NCBI GenBank assembly: GCA_900550595.1
Contig: URTB01000097.1
Location: forward strand, 1-5,631
Length of the DNA stretch: 5,631 nucleotides
Direction: 5' to 3'
Source of the DNA: an uncultured Collinsella sp.
GTDB taxonomy: Bacteria > Actinomycetota > Coriobacteriia > Coriobacteriales > Coriobacteriaceae
A program made the translations under genes and the position numbers. The notes beneath the pieces are model-generated. The model saw only the letters and a program-made list of their open reading frames with translations, did not search any database and was not told the DNA's origin. Shown one piece after another: positions 1-5,098 of the stretch. Within the stretch, counting starts at the first letter, position 1. Each line of letters starts with the position of its first letter.

Positions 1-1127
1 AGCGGGGTAACCTCGATCTCGACGCCCAGAGTCTCAGCAGCGGACTTCATGGACAGGGAGATACGACGACGGTCGAGGTCGATCTCCATGACCTTGACCT
101 GAACCTTGTCGCCCACGTGGGTGACCTGAGAAGGCTGGTCGACGTGCTTGTTGGCCATCTCGGAGATGTGCACCAGACCCTCGATGCCCTCGCCCAGGTC
201 GACGAAAGCGCCGAACGGGACAAGCTTGGTCACAGTGCCCTCGACGATAGCGCCGACGGGGTACTTCTTGACCAGTGCGCGCCACGGATCCTCGGTGGTC
301 TGCTTGAGACCCAGGGAGATGCGCTCGCGGTTGAGATCGACGTCGAGAACCTCGACCTCGACCTCCTGGCCGACCTTGACAACCTCGGAAGGATGGTTGA
401 CGTGGTTCCAGGAAAGCTCGGAAATGTGGATGAGGCCGTCGATACCGCCGAGGTCGACGAAGGCGCCGAAGTCGACGATGGAGGAAACGGTGCCCTGGAG
501 ACGCATGCCAGACTTGAGCTTGGACAGGATCTCGGAGCGCTCGGCCTTACGGGACTCCTCGAGCACGACGCGACGGGAGAGGACGACGTTGTTGCGGTTG
601 CGGTCCATCTCGATGACGCGAGCCTCGATGCGGGTGCCCATGTAGGAGGTGAGGTCCTTGACACGACGGAGGTCGACGAGGGAAGCGGGCAGGAAGCCAC
701 GCAGGCCGATGTCGAGGATCAGGCCGCCCTTGACAACTTCGATAACCTCGCCCTCGACGTTCTCGCCGGAGTTGAACTTCTCCTCGATGCGGTTCCAAGC
801 ACGCTCGTACTCGGCACGCTTCTTGGACAGGACCAGACGACCGTCCTTGTCCTCCTTCTGGAGAACCAGAGCCTCGATGGGATCACCGAGTGCAACGATG
901 TCTGCAGGGTTAGCGTCCTTGCGGATGGACAGCTCGCGGACCGGGATAACGCCCTCGGACTTGAATCCGATGTCAACGAGCACCTCGTCATGCTCGATCT
1001 TAACGACAGTGCCGTTAACGAGATCGCCCTCATCAAAATCGGTAATCGTACCGTCGATGAGGTTGTTCATCTCCTCCTCATTGACATCGTCAAGAGAGAA
1101 AATGGACGAGTTCTGAATCTCACTCAA
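1..1127 (-). CDS. rpsA: 30S ribosomal protein S1, N-terminal 375 residues (cut by window edge)
   Basis: S1 binds mRNA on the 30S subunit and helps start translation on structured or weakly Shine-Dalgarno-led messages. The visible 375 residues hold an acidic N-terminus (about 1-33) and four S1/OB-fold repeats at about 34-104, 121-188, 207-276 and 292-362. Repeats 3 and 4 are the most canonical: each has FGAFVDL (220-226 and 305-311) and HISE (234-237 and 320-323). Four repeats fit the actinobacterial form of S1; enterobacterial S1 has six. The C-terminus lies outside the window, so the final count cannot be settled. The start is TTG at 1125-1127. An AAAGGGG ribosome binding site lies 7 nt upstream, and an in-frame TAG lies about 20 nt upstream with no ATG or GTG between. 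The next in-frame ATG is residue 20 and lacks a better site. The gene is divergent from the HAD hydrolase, so it has its own promoter. Identity is near certain; the start is probable. Confidence 0.96.
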   Translation of the reverse strand, partial: MSEIQNSSIFSLDDVNEEEMNNLIDGTITDFDEGDLVNGTVVKIEHDEVLVDIGFKSEGVIPVRELSIRKDANPADIVALGDPIEALVLQKEDKDGRLVLSKKRAEYERAWNRIEEKFNSGENVEGEVIEVVKGGLILDIGLRGFLPASLVDLRRVKDLTSYMGTRIEARVIEMDRNRNNVVLSRRVVLEESRKAERSEILSKLKSGMRLQGTVSSIVDFGAFVDLGGIDGLIHISELSWNHVNHPSEVVKVGQEVEVEVLDVDLNRERISLGLKQTTEDPWRALVKKYPVGAIVEGTVTKLVPFGAFVDLGEGIEGLVHISEMANKHVDQPSQVTHVGDKVQVKVMEIDLDRRRISLSMKSAAETLGVEIEVTP

Positions 1128-1131
1128 AGGT

Positions 1132-1156
1132 GGACCCCTTTCGAACTACGGGGCCC
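1132..1156 (-). promoter_or_regulatory. rpsA leader hairpin overlapping the Shine-Dalgarno
   Basis: Read leftward, GGGCCCC (1156 to 1150) can pair with GGGGTCC (1138 to 1132) as a 7-bp stem with one G-U pair and an 11-nt loop. The 3' arm contains the GGGG of the AAAGGGG ribosome binding site (1135-1141), so the fold would hide it. The 5' arm is also part of a perfect 10-bp palindrome, CGGGGCCCCG (1149-1158). S1 is known to repress its own translation in E. coli. That this hairpin does the same job here is inference. Confidence 0.4.
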
Positions 1157-1301
1157 CGATTGCTAGGACCTACAGAAGGGTGCGACAAGCACACAACGTT
1201 TAGGAACACTCGGGAGCCGACAGATACTAATGTGACGCTTATGCAATCACGTTCGTATAGGTTACGGGGAAATGAGTTCGATTTCAAGCGCGAACTGCGA
1301 T

Positions 1302-1330
1302 TTTTTACTCGTATGGAGACTTTTTCGCAA
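1302..1330 (-). promoter_or_regulatory. Candidate rpsA promoter
   Basis: On the minus strand TTGCGA (1325-1330) and TAAAAA (1302-1307) are separated by exactly 17 bp, each matching four of six consensus positions. The transcript would start near 1295 and give a leader of roughly 170 nt, which leaves room for leader regulation. A 9-bp inverted repeat has one arm in the spacer and the other just upstream of the -35 box. No better pair was found in the gap, but the match is only moderate. Confidence 0.32.
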
Positions 1331-1353
1331 TCTTGTGGACGACCGTCTCCATA
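1312..1353. repeat. 9-bp perfect inverted repeat in the rpsA/HAD divergent gap
   Basis: TATGGAGAC (1312-1320) is mirrored by GTCTCCATA (1345-1353) across a 24-bp spacer, giving a centre-to-centre distance of 33 bp (about three helical turns). The arms flank the candidate rpsA -35 box and lie upstream of the HAD start. This fits a two-site operator or a weak hairpin. No regulator is identifiable from the sequence. Confidence 0.5.
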
Positions 1354-1441
1354 AGTTGACGATAGGCAGTTAGGCATACGGCTTTGGGGTAAAGTATCCG
1401 GAGCAACGATTCTGGAACGATTTATCGAGAAAGGTGCCCGC

Positions 1442-2200
1442 GTGCTCAAAGCAGTCGTTTTCGATATGGACGAGACGCTTCTCAGCATCAACCTCAACGC
1501 GTTCATCCTTCGCTATTTTAAGGATGTCTCGTCGATGCTCGCGGATATCGGTCGCCGCAGCCGCGGCGGCACGATGGCGCGCCTCGGCACCATTCTGGTC
1601 GACCTCAACGCCAATCGCCGAAGCGGCACGGATAACCGCACCAATCTTGAATTTTACCGCACCGAGGTCGAGCGCCGATGCGGCATCTGCCTCTCCGATC
1701 CCCTCATCTACGAGGCGTTTACCTACTACGACCGCGAAGTGCTTCCGTACAAGAACGACGATGTCATCAACGCCCACGCCATGCCGGGCGCACACGCCGC
1801 TCTCCAGGCCGTACAGGACGCAGGACTGCGCTGCGCGCTCTTCACCAACCCCAGCTTTCCCCAGGGGGCCATCGAGTGCCGCATGGGTTGGGGCGACCTG
1901 GCCGACGCCCCCTTTGAGCTCGTCACGCACATGGGAAACACCACCCGCTGCAAGCCCGATGCCACCTACTATCTCGAGCAGCTTCAGGTGATGGGACTCG
2001 ACCCACACGAGGTCCTTATGGTGGGCAACGATCCCAAGCGCGACTTCCCTAGCCCCGCCTGCGGCATTCAAACTGCCTATGTTGGCCAGGGAAAACCCGG
2101 CCGAGCCACCTGGCACGGAACCATGGAAGACTTCGCCCGCGATTTCAACGCCGTAGTAGAAGCCTTCTACGAACACCAAGTAGCCGACGAACTGTCATAG
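1442..2200 (+). CDS. HAD-superfamily hydrolase (subfamily I, probable phosphatase)
   Basis: This is a soluble, cytoplasmic Mg-dependent phosphohydrolase of unknown substrate. All four HAD motifs are present: motif I FDMDET with nucleophile D8 and acid/base D10; motif II TN at 135-136; motif III K171 followed by PD; motif IV GND at 195-197 with D201. Residues about 18-115, between motifs I and II, form a helical C1 cap, which usually sets substrate choice. The TNP-FP stretch after motif II and the CKP around motif III resemble uncharacterised HAD hydrolases of Firmicutes and Actinobacteria. The length of 252 aa is normal and there is no signal peptide or membrane segment. The start is GTG at 1442, with GAGAAAGG 7 nt upstream. 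The gene stands alone: divergent from rpsA, and convergent with the cysteine desulfidase across a hairpin-rich gap. Neighbours give no hint about substrate. Family assignment is firm, specific function open. Confidence 0.93.
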   Translation: MLKAVVFDMDETLLSINLNAFILRYFKDVSSMLADIGRRSRGGTMARLGTILVDLNANRRSGTDNRTNLEFYRTEVERRCGICLSDPLIYEAFTYYDREVLPYKNDDVINAHAMPGAHAALQAVQDAGLRCALFTNPSFPQGAIECRMGWGDLADAPFELVTHMGNTTRCKPDATYYLEQLQVMGLDPHEVLMVGNDPKRDFPSPACGIQTAYVGQGKPGRATWHGTMEDFARDFNAVVEAFYEHQVADELS

Positions 2201-2251
2201 GACCCCTCCCACCAAACAAAATAGCGCCGCAGGTTGAGCATAAGTCAGCGA

Positions 2252-2349
2252 AAACGCCCCTAAGCGAGCAATGTGCCTTGAAAGAGGAGGGCATAGGCCT
2301 TCTGGCCATGTCCGACGATTGAAAGGCAGATTGCCGCTTAGGGGCGTTT
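2252..2349. repeat. 98-bp structured inverted-repeat element (long hairpin), possible bidirectional terminator
   Basis: The outer 15 bp, AAACGCCCCTAAGCG (2252-2266) and CGCTTAGGGGCGTTT (2335-2349), are perfectly complementary. The stem continues with GCAATgTGCCTT (2268-2279) against AAGGCAgATTGC (2323-2334). This makes 27/28-nt arms with one bulged base (A2267) and one mismatch. Inside, 2289-2299 and 2304-2313 form a second stem of 10 pairs around a TTCT loop (A2295 bulged, one G-T). The outer arm ends in TTTT read leftward and TTT read rightward, so it could terminate both flanking convergent genes. Its length and architecture exceed an ordinary terminator and suggest a small interspersed repeat or a structured RNA. 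Whether other copies exist cannot be seen here. Confidence 0.7.
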
Positions 2350-2362
2350 GCAGCGTCGACTG

Positions 2363-2390
2363 GTTACGCGGTTTGGTAAAACCGCGTAAC
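2363..2390 (-). terminator. Perfect 12-bp hairpin abutting the cyuA stop codon
   Basis: GTTACGCGGTTT (2363-2374) and AAACCGCGTAAC (2379-2390) pair perfectly around a 4-nt loop. The last base of the stem is also the last base of the TAG stop (2390-2392) of the leftward cysteine desulfidase. No T-tract follows in either direction, so it is not a canonical intrinsic terminator. It may protect the mRNA 3' end or work together with the 98-bp hairpin just downstream. Confidence 0.5.
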
Positions 2391-3709
2391 TAACAGACTC
2401 GAGTCTTGCCGATCATGATGTTGAGGATCTCGACATCGGTATCTTTCATACCTACACGGCCCACGTAGCCCATGCTGGCGATTGTCTGCTCGACGGTATC
2501 CTGGATCAGGCCCTCACCGGCGCGGAAGCCGCGACCCTGCATGGCCATATCGTGACCCAGAATCGCCGCATCAACGGCAGCGGAAATCTTGGCGGCACAG
2601 CTTGCCTTGGCGCCATCGCACACGATGCCGCCCACGTTACCGAGTGTGTTCGAAACCGTCGCGCCAATCTGCTCGCGCGTGCCACCGCACAGCCAGGTAA
2701 TCGCAGCGCCGGCGCCACACGCGGCGCAAATAGCACCGCAAAACGCCGAGAGCGCACCAATATAGCTCTTGATATGCACGGCGATAAGATCGGACAGCAT
2801 CACGGCGCGCACCAGGCGATCGTGGTCGCAGCGCAGGTACTCGGCATACTCCATAACGGGCAGTGCGCAGGTAATGCCCTGGTTGCCCGAGCCGCACACA
2901 ATGGCGACCGGCAGCGCACAGCCGTTCATGCGGGCGTCGGACCCGGCGGCCGCACGGGCGCGGGCACGGCAGGCGACGTCATCGGCACGAGCACCCAGCA
3001 GCGTGCGGCCAACCTCGGCACCCCAAGCGTGCGCCAGGCCCTCGCAGCTGATCGCGTCGTTCAGCTCAATCTGACGCTCAACGGCAGCGCGGGCACCATC
3101 GATGTCGCCGTCCTCGATAAAGTCGATGATGGACTCAATCGACATGGGCGTGTCAGCGCTATCTGCCGCACGCTCGGCCACAACGCGCTCGGCGCAGGCG
3201 GCACACTCCCCCGCCGACTTGCCGCATACCGGAATACCGTCGAGCGTATGGCACGTGACATTGGTGTGGTGGTCGGTAATCTCGACGACTGCGGTATGGC
3301 CCCCGGCTGTGGCAGTCACCTTGATGTAGAGGTTGGGCACACCCTCGACAAGCGACACATCGCAGTAACCGGCATCAGCAAGCAGCTCGGCCACGCGGGC
3401 GCGATCCGCGTCATCGACGCTCTCGAGCACCTCGAGCGCACTCTTGGCGTCGCCGCCCACGGCACCAAGCACGGCCGCCGCTTCAATACCGTGCATGCCG
3501 CCCGAGTTGGGCACGGTCACGCTCTTAACGTTCTTGATGATATTGCCCGAGCAGGCAACATCCATATGATCGGGTTCGCAACCGAGTGTCTGGCTCGCCA
3601 GCGCCGCTGCATAGGCAACGGCAATAGGCTCGGTGCAGCCGAGCGCACAGACAAGCTCGCGGTTCAAGACATCGCAAAAAGCGGCATCGCGGATGGAATC
3701 GGTAGACAT
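2390..3709 (-). CDS. cyuA: L-cysteine desulfidase, CyuA/YhaM (UPF0597, serine dehydratase alpha-like) family
   Basis: Family members use an oxygen-sensitive [4Fe-4S] cluster to split L-cysteine into pyruvate, ammonia and hydrogen sulfide in the cytoplasm. Diagnostic stretches are GCTEPIA at 24-30, SGNIIKN at 54-60, PNSGGMHGIEAA at 67-78, the glycine-rich CGSGNQG at 272-278, and GGIVCDGAKAS at 360-370. C25, C281, C324 and C331 agree, from memory, with the four conserved cysteines reported for the Methanocaldococcus enzyme, including the 7-residue spacing of the last two. The 439-aa length matches the family (about 430-440). Hydrophobic, Ala/Cys-rich helices at about 315-340 belong to the soluble fold and are not a transporter. 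The ATG at 3709 is chosen because AGGAGA lies 5 nt upstream and homology starts there; an upstream in-frame start at 3796 would precede the promoter. The partner transporter cyuP is not visible, so the gene is a single unit. Serine or another beta-substituted amino acid is the main alternative substrate. Confidence 0.88.
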   Translation of the reverse strand: MSTDSIRDAAFCDVLNRELVCALGCTEPIAVAYAAALASQTLGCEPDHMDVACSGNIIKNVKSVTVPNSGGMHGIEAAAVLGAVGGDAKSALEVLESVDDADRARVAELLADAGYCDVSLVEGVPNLYIKVTATAGGHTAVVEITDHHTNVTCHTLDGIPVCGKSAGECAACAERVVAERAADSADTPMSIESIIDFIEDGDIDGARAAVERQIELNDAISCEGLAHAWGAEVGRTLLGARADDVACRARARAAAGSDARMNGCALPVAIVCGSGNQGITCALPVMEYAEYLRCDHDRLVRAVMLSDLIAVHIKSYIGALSAFCGAICAACGAGAAITWLCGGTREQIGATVSNTLGNVGGIVCDGAKASCAAKISAAVDAAILGHDMAMQGRGFRAGEGLIQDTVEQTIASMGYVGRVGMKDTDVEILNIMIGKTRVC

Positions 3710-3745
3710 AGGTATCTCCTGCTTACATAACGAACTGGGCTCTCG

Positions 3746-3775
3746 ATAATAGTTAACTCTTTTATTTGATAACAA
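3746..3775 (-). promoter_or_regulatory. Promoter of the cysteine desulfidase gene
   Basis: On the minus strand TTGTTA (3770-3775) and TATTAT (3746-3751) are 18 bp apart and match 4/6 and 5/6 consensus positions. The transcript would start near 3739, leaving a leader of about 30 nt before the ATG at 3709. An 8-bp palindrome, AGTTAACT (3751-3758), abuts and overlaps the upstream edge of the -10 box, and the spacer is AT-rich. This is the best promoter in the window. The ribosome binding site AGGAGA is at 3715-3720. Confidence 0.6.
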
Positions 3776-3810
3776 TGCATCAGAAACCGCAACCATGGTT
3801 CCGACGGACG

Positions 3811-3822
3811 GCGCTTAAGCGC
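3811..3822. repeat. 12-bp perfect palindrome GCGCTTAAGCGC
   Basis: This uninterrupted palindrome sits in the divergent cyuA/rpiB gap, upstream of the cyuA -35 box. It could be an operator for either gene. The adjoining bases TAAGCGCAATCTG resemble the inner part of the 98-bp element (TAAGCGGCAATCTG, read leftward), with one base fewer, so a decayed relative is possible. Function is not known. Confidence 0.4.
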
Positions 3823-3870
3823 AATCTGACGGCATCCATTCATGAAAAGCCGGTCTTGTTGCATGCTAAA

Positions 3871-3920
3871 GCGTTTGACCAAAAAACGCCCGAGCGTTTA
3901 CACAAAAGTCGCGCTATCAT
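3871..3920 (+). promoter_or_regulatory. Candidate rpiB promoter region with alternating GCGTTT/AAACGC repeats
   Basis: TTGACC at 3875-3880 is a strong -35 match (5/6), but the -10 at proper spacing is poor (TTTACA at 3897-3902, spacing 16). TATCAT at 3915-3920 is a good -10 (5/6) without a well-placed -35. One of the two probably marks the promoter. GCGTTT (3871-3876), AAACGC (3884-3889) and GCGTTT (3894-3899) overlap the -35 box and spacer, so the middle copy could pair with either neighbour. The rpiB ribosome binding site GAGAGGA is at 3967-3973. Confidence 0.35.
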
Positions 3921-3980
3921 GCAGTCGAACGCGGTAAAACCTTTAGCAATTCCGCCGCACGGACCAGAGAGGAACCACTC

Positions 3981-4448
3981 ATGAAGATTGGTATCGGCAA
4001 CGACCATGCCGCCGTCGAGCTCAAGAACATCATTTCCGAGCACCTGAAGGAGCGCGGCTGCGAGGTCGTGAACTTTGGAACCGACACCTCCGAGAGCTTT
4101 GATTACCCCATCGCCGGCTACAAGGTGGGTAAGGCCGTTGCCAACGGTGACGTCGACCTGGGTATCCTGATCTGCGGTACCGGCGTCGGCATCAGCCTGG
4201 CCGCCAACAAGGTCGAAGGTGTTCGCGCCGTCGTGTGCTCCGAGCCCTTCAGCGCCAAGCTCTCCCGCATGCACAACAATACCAACGTGCTCGCCTTTGG
4301 CGCCCGCGTCGTGGGCTCCGAGCTCGCCAAGATGATTGTCGACGAGTGGCTCGACGCCGAGTTTGAGGGCGGTCGTCATGAGCGTCGCGTTAACCTCCTC
4401 AACGAGATCGACCACACGCGCGGCCTCAAGGTCGTCGACGAGGCCTAA
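3981..4448 (+). CDS. rpiB: Ribose-5-phosphate isomerase B
   Basis: RpiB interconverts ribose 5-phosphate and ribulose 5-phosphate in the non-oxidative pentose phosphate pathway, supplying ribose for nucleotides. The 155-aa protein is a single RpiB/LacAB domain of normal length. Visible signatures are GNDHA at 6-10 (substrate-binding D8-H9), the catalytic-loop motif CGTGVGIS at 65-72 with the active-site cysteine C65, AANK at 74-77, HNNTNVLAFGAR at 98-109 with ring-opening H98, and the phosphate-binding basic run R132-H133-E134-R135-R136. The active-site cysteine places it with the E. coli-type enzyme and not with the mycobacterial type, which lacks it. LacA/LacB galactose-6-phosphate isomerase subunits are the nearest alternative, but there is no paired subunit gene or tagatose pathway nearby. 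The start ATG at 3981 has GAGAGGA 7 nt upstream. It is a single-gene unit, divergent from the desulfidase and convergent with ndk. Confidence 0.93.
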   Translation: MKIGIGNDHAAVELKNIISEHLKERGCEVVNFGTDTSESFDYPIAGYKVGKAVANGDVDLGILICGTGVGISLAANKVEGVRAVVCSEPFSAKLSRMHNNTNVLAFGARVVGSELAKMIVDEWLDAEFEGGRHERRVNLLNEIDHTRGLKVVDEA

Positions 4449-4474
4449 ACTACTCAGTGCCACAAGCTAACAGC

Positions 4475-4513
4475 AGGGGGCCCGCTCGGAACTCATGTCC
4501 GAGCGGGCCCCTT
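4475..4513 (+). terminator. rpiB terminator hairpin
   Basis: GGGGCCCGCTCGGA (4477-4490) and TCCGAGCGGGCCCC (4498-4511) form a perfect 14-bp stem with a 7-nt loop, 28 nt after the rpiB stop. Flanking bases extend it by a G-T and an A-T pair. The following T-tract is broken (TTCATAGATTTT), so termination may rely mostly on the very stable stem. Confidence 0.8.
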
Positions 4514-4528
4514 CATAGATTTTGGAAT

Positions 4529-4562
4529 AAAAAGGGCGCCGCGGATGGAGTTCCGCGGCGCC
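4529..4562 (-). terminator. ndk intrinsic terminator
   Basis: GGCGCCGCGGA (4535-4545) and TCCGCGGCGCC (4552-4562) form an 11-bp GC-rich stem with a 6-nt loop. Read leftward the stem is followed by TTTTT (plus-strand A run 4529-4533), the classic rho-independent form. It lies about 40 nt past the ndk stop and directly next to the rpiB hairpin. Confidence 0.88.
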
Positions 4563-4601
4563 AAAGCCACACGCTAACAGCTTTAAGGAGTCAAAGCTGG
4601 T

Positions 4602-5006
4602 TTAGCCAAAGAAGCGCTTGATCTCGATCTCGGCGTTCTCCAGGCAGTCGGAGCCGTGGATCACGTTGGCGTTGACATCGACAGCAAAGTCGCCGCGAAT
4701 GGTGCCGGGGGCAGCATCAAGCGGGTTAGTAGCGCCCATAAGGGTGCGCATCTTGGAGACAGCGGAGAGACCGGAAACGACCATCTTGACGACCGGACCG
4801 CTCGTCATAAAGTCGCAGAGACTGCCAAAGAAGGGCTTGTCGGCCAGATGGGCGTAGTGCTCCTCGACGGTAGCGCGCTCGAGCGTGGTCATCTCCATGC
4901 GCTCGATGACAAGGCCGCTGCGCTCAATGCGAGCAACGATCTCGCCGATCTTGCGGTCGCGCACGGCGTCGGGCTTAATCATGATGAAAGTCTTCTCGAT
5001 AGCCAT
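4602..5006 (-). CDS. ndk: Nucleoside diphosphate kinase
   Basis: Ndk moves the gamma phosphate from ATP to other nucleoside diphosphates through a phosphohistidine, balancing NTP and dNTP pools in the cytoplasm. The 134-aa product has the full fold: MIKPDA at 9-14 (K11), HY at 50-51, KPFF at 57-60, TSGPVV at 68-73, LMGATNP at 89-95, APGTIRGDF at 99-107 and NVIHGSD at 114-120. H117 is the catalytic histidine, and Y51, F60, R87, T93, R104 and N114 line the nucleotide site. The segment after K11 departs from the usual pattern: the common KPDGVxRG is KPDAVRDR here, losing two glycines, but this is not expected to remove catalysis. The start ATG at 5006 has GAAAGG 7 nt upstream; an open frame reaching 5048 adds no family sequence. 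The gene is followed by its own terminator and preceded by a long leader region, so it is probably transcribed alone. Confidence 0.96.
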   Translation of the reverse strand: MAIEKTFIMIKPDAVRDRKIGEIVARIERSGLVIERMEMTTLERATVEEHYAHLADKPFFGSLCDFMTSGPVVKMVVSGLSAVSKMRTLMGATNPLDAAPGTIRGDFAVDVNANVIHGSDCLENAEIEIKRFFG

Positions 5007-5069
5007 AAGGTAGCCTTTCAAGTAGGTTCGCGCGTGCCCAAGTCCCATTCCGGCACCCGCCTGGACTGC

Positions 5070-5098
5070 ATCGTAACAGAGTTTTAGCTGCAGTTAAA
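5070..5098 (-). promoter_or_regulatory. Candidate proximal ndk promoter with overlapping palindrome
   Basis: On the minus strand TACGAT (5070-5075), preceded by a TG extended -10 element, lies 17 bp from a weak -35, TTTAAC (5093-5098). It would start transcription near 5063, about 57 nt ahead of ndk. A 16-bp near-palindrome, TTTAGCTGCAGTTAAA (5083-5098, one G-T pair), covers the -35 and part of the spacer and could bind a regulator. The match is modest. Confidence 0.35.

Larger units (their letters stand above)
1128..1441. other. 314-bp divergent intergenic region, rpsA / HAD hydrolase
   Basis: No coding sequence is credible here. The gap contains the rpsA leader with its hairpin and ribosome binding site, the candidate rpsA promoter, and the 9-bp inverted repeat. 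For the rightward gene I see a good -35-like TTGACG at 1356-1361 but no matching -10 at 16-18 bp. A TAAAGT at 1390-1395 could be a -10 but lacks a partner, so the HAD promoter is not assigned. The HAD ribosome binding site GAGAAAGG is at 1427-1434. Confidence 0.6.

Noticed and set aside
117..1166. Long rightward open frame (349 codons) opposite rpsA
   Set aside because: It is antisense to a clear S1 protein. Its Leu/Asp/Val-rich translation is the mirror of GC-biased S1 codons and shows no family motif.
1166..1178. Shared string AGGWCCTACAGAA near rpsA (1166-1178) and near argH (5266-5278)
   Set aside because: A 12-of-13 match between two sites in a window this size is expected by chance on both strands, and the contexts differ.
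1370..2179. Leftward open frame (269 codons) opposite the HAD hydrolase
   Set aside because: The plus-strand frame carries all four HAD motifs in order. The antisense frame has none and arises from third-position G/C bias.
2306..2322. Tiny ATG frame (MSDD) inside the 98-bp element behind a GAGGAGGG string
   Set aside because: The purine run is about 16 nt from the ATG, too far for a ribosome binding site, and four codons carry no signal.
2552..3730. Long rightward open frame (392 codons) opposite the cysteine desulfidase
   Set aside because: It is an antisense shadow of a conserved enzyme. The translation is low in recognisable motifs and there is no ribosome binding site.
3710..3796. N-terminal extension of the desulfidase to an upstream start at 3796
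   Set aside because: The extension crosses the best promoter in the window and is not family-like, while the ATG at 3709 has a near-ideal ribosome binding site.
3840..4463. Leftward open frame (207 codons) opposite rpiB
   Set aside because: It is the antisense of a full RpiB with its catalytic cysteine and histidine, and it also crosses the rpiB promoter and terminator side.
5007..5048. N-terminal extension of Ndk to 5048
   Set aside because: Homology begins at MAIEKTFIMIKPD (start 5006), and the extra 14 residues match nothing in the family.
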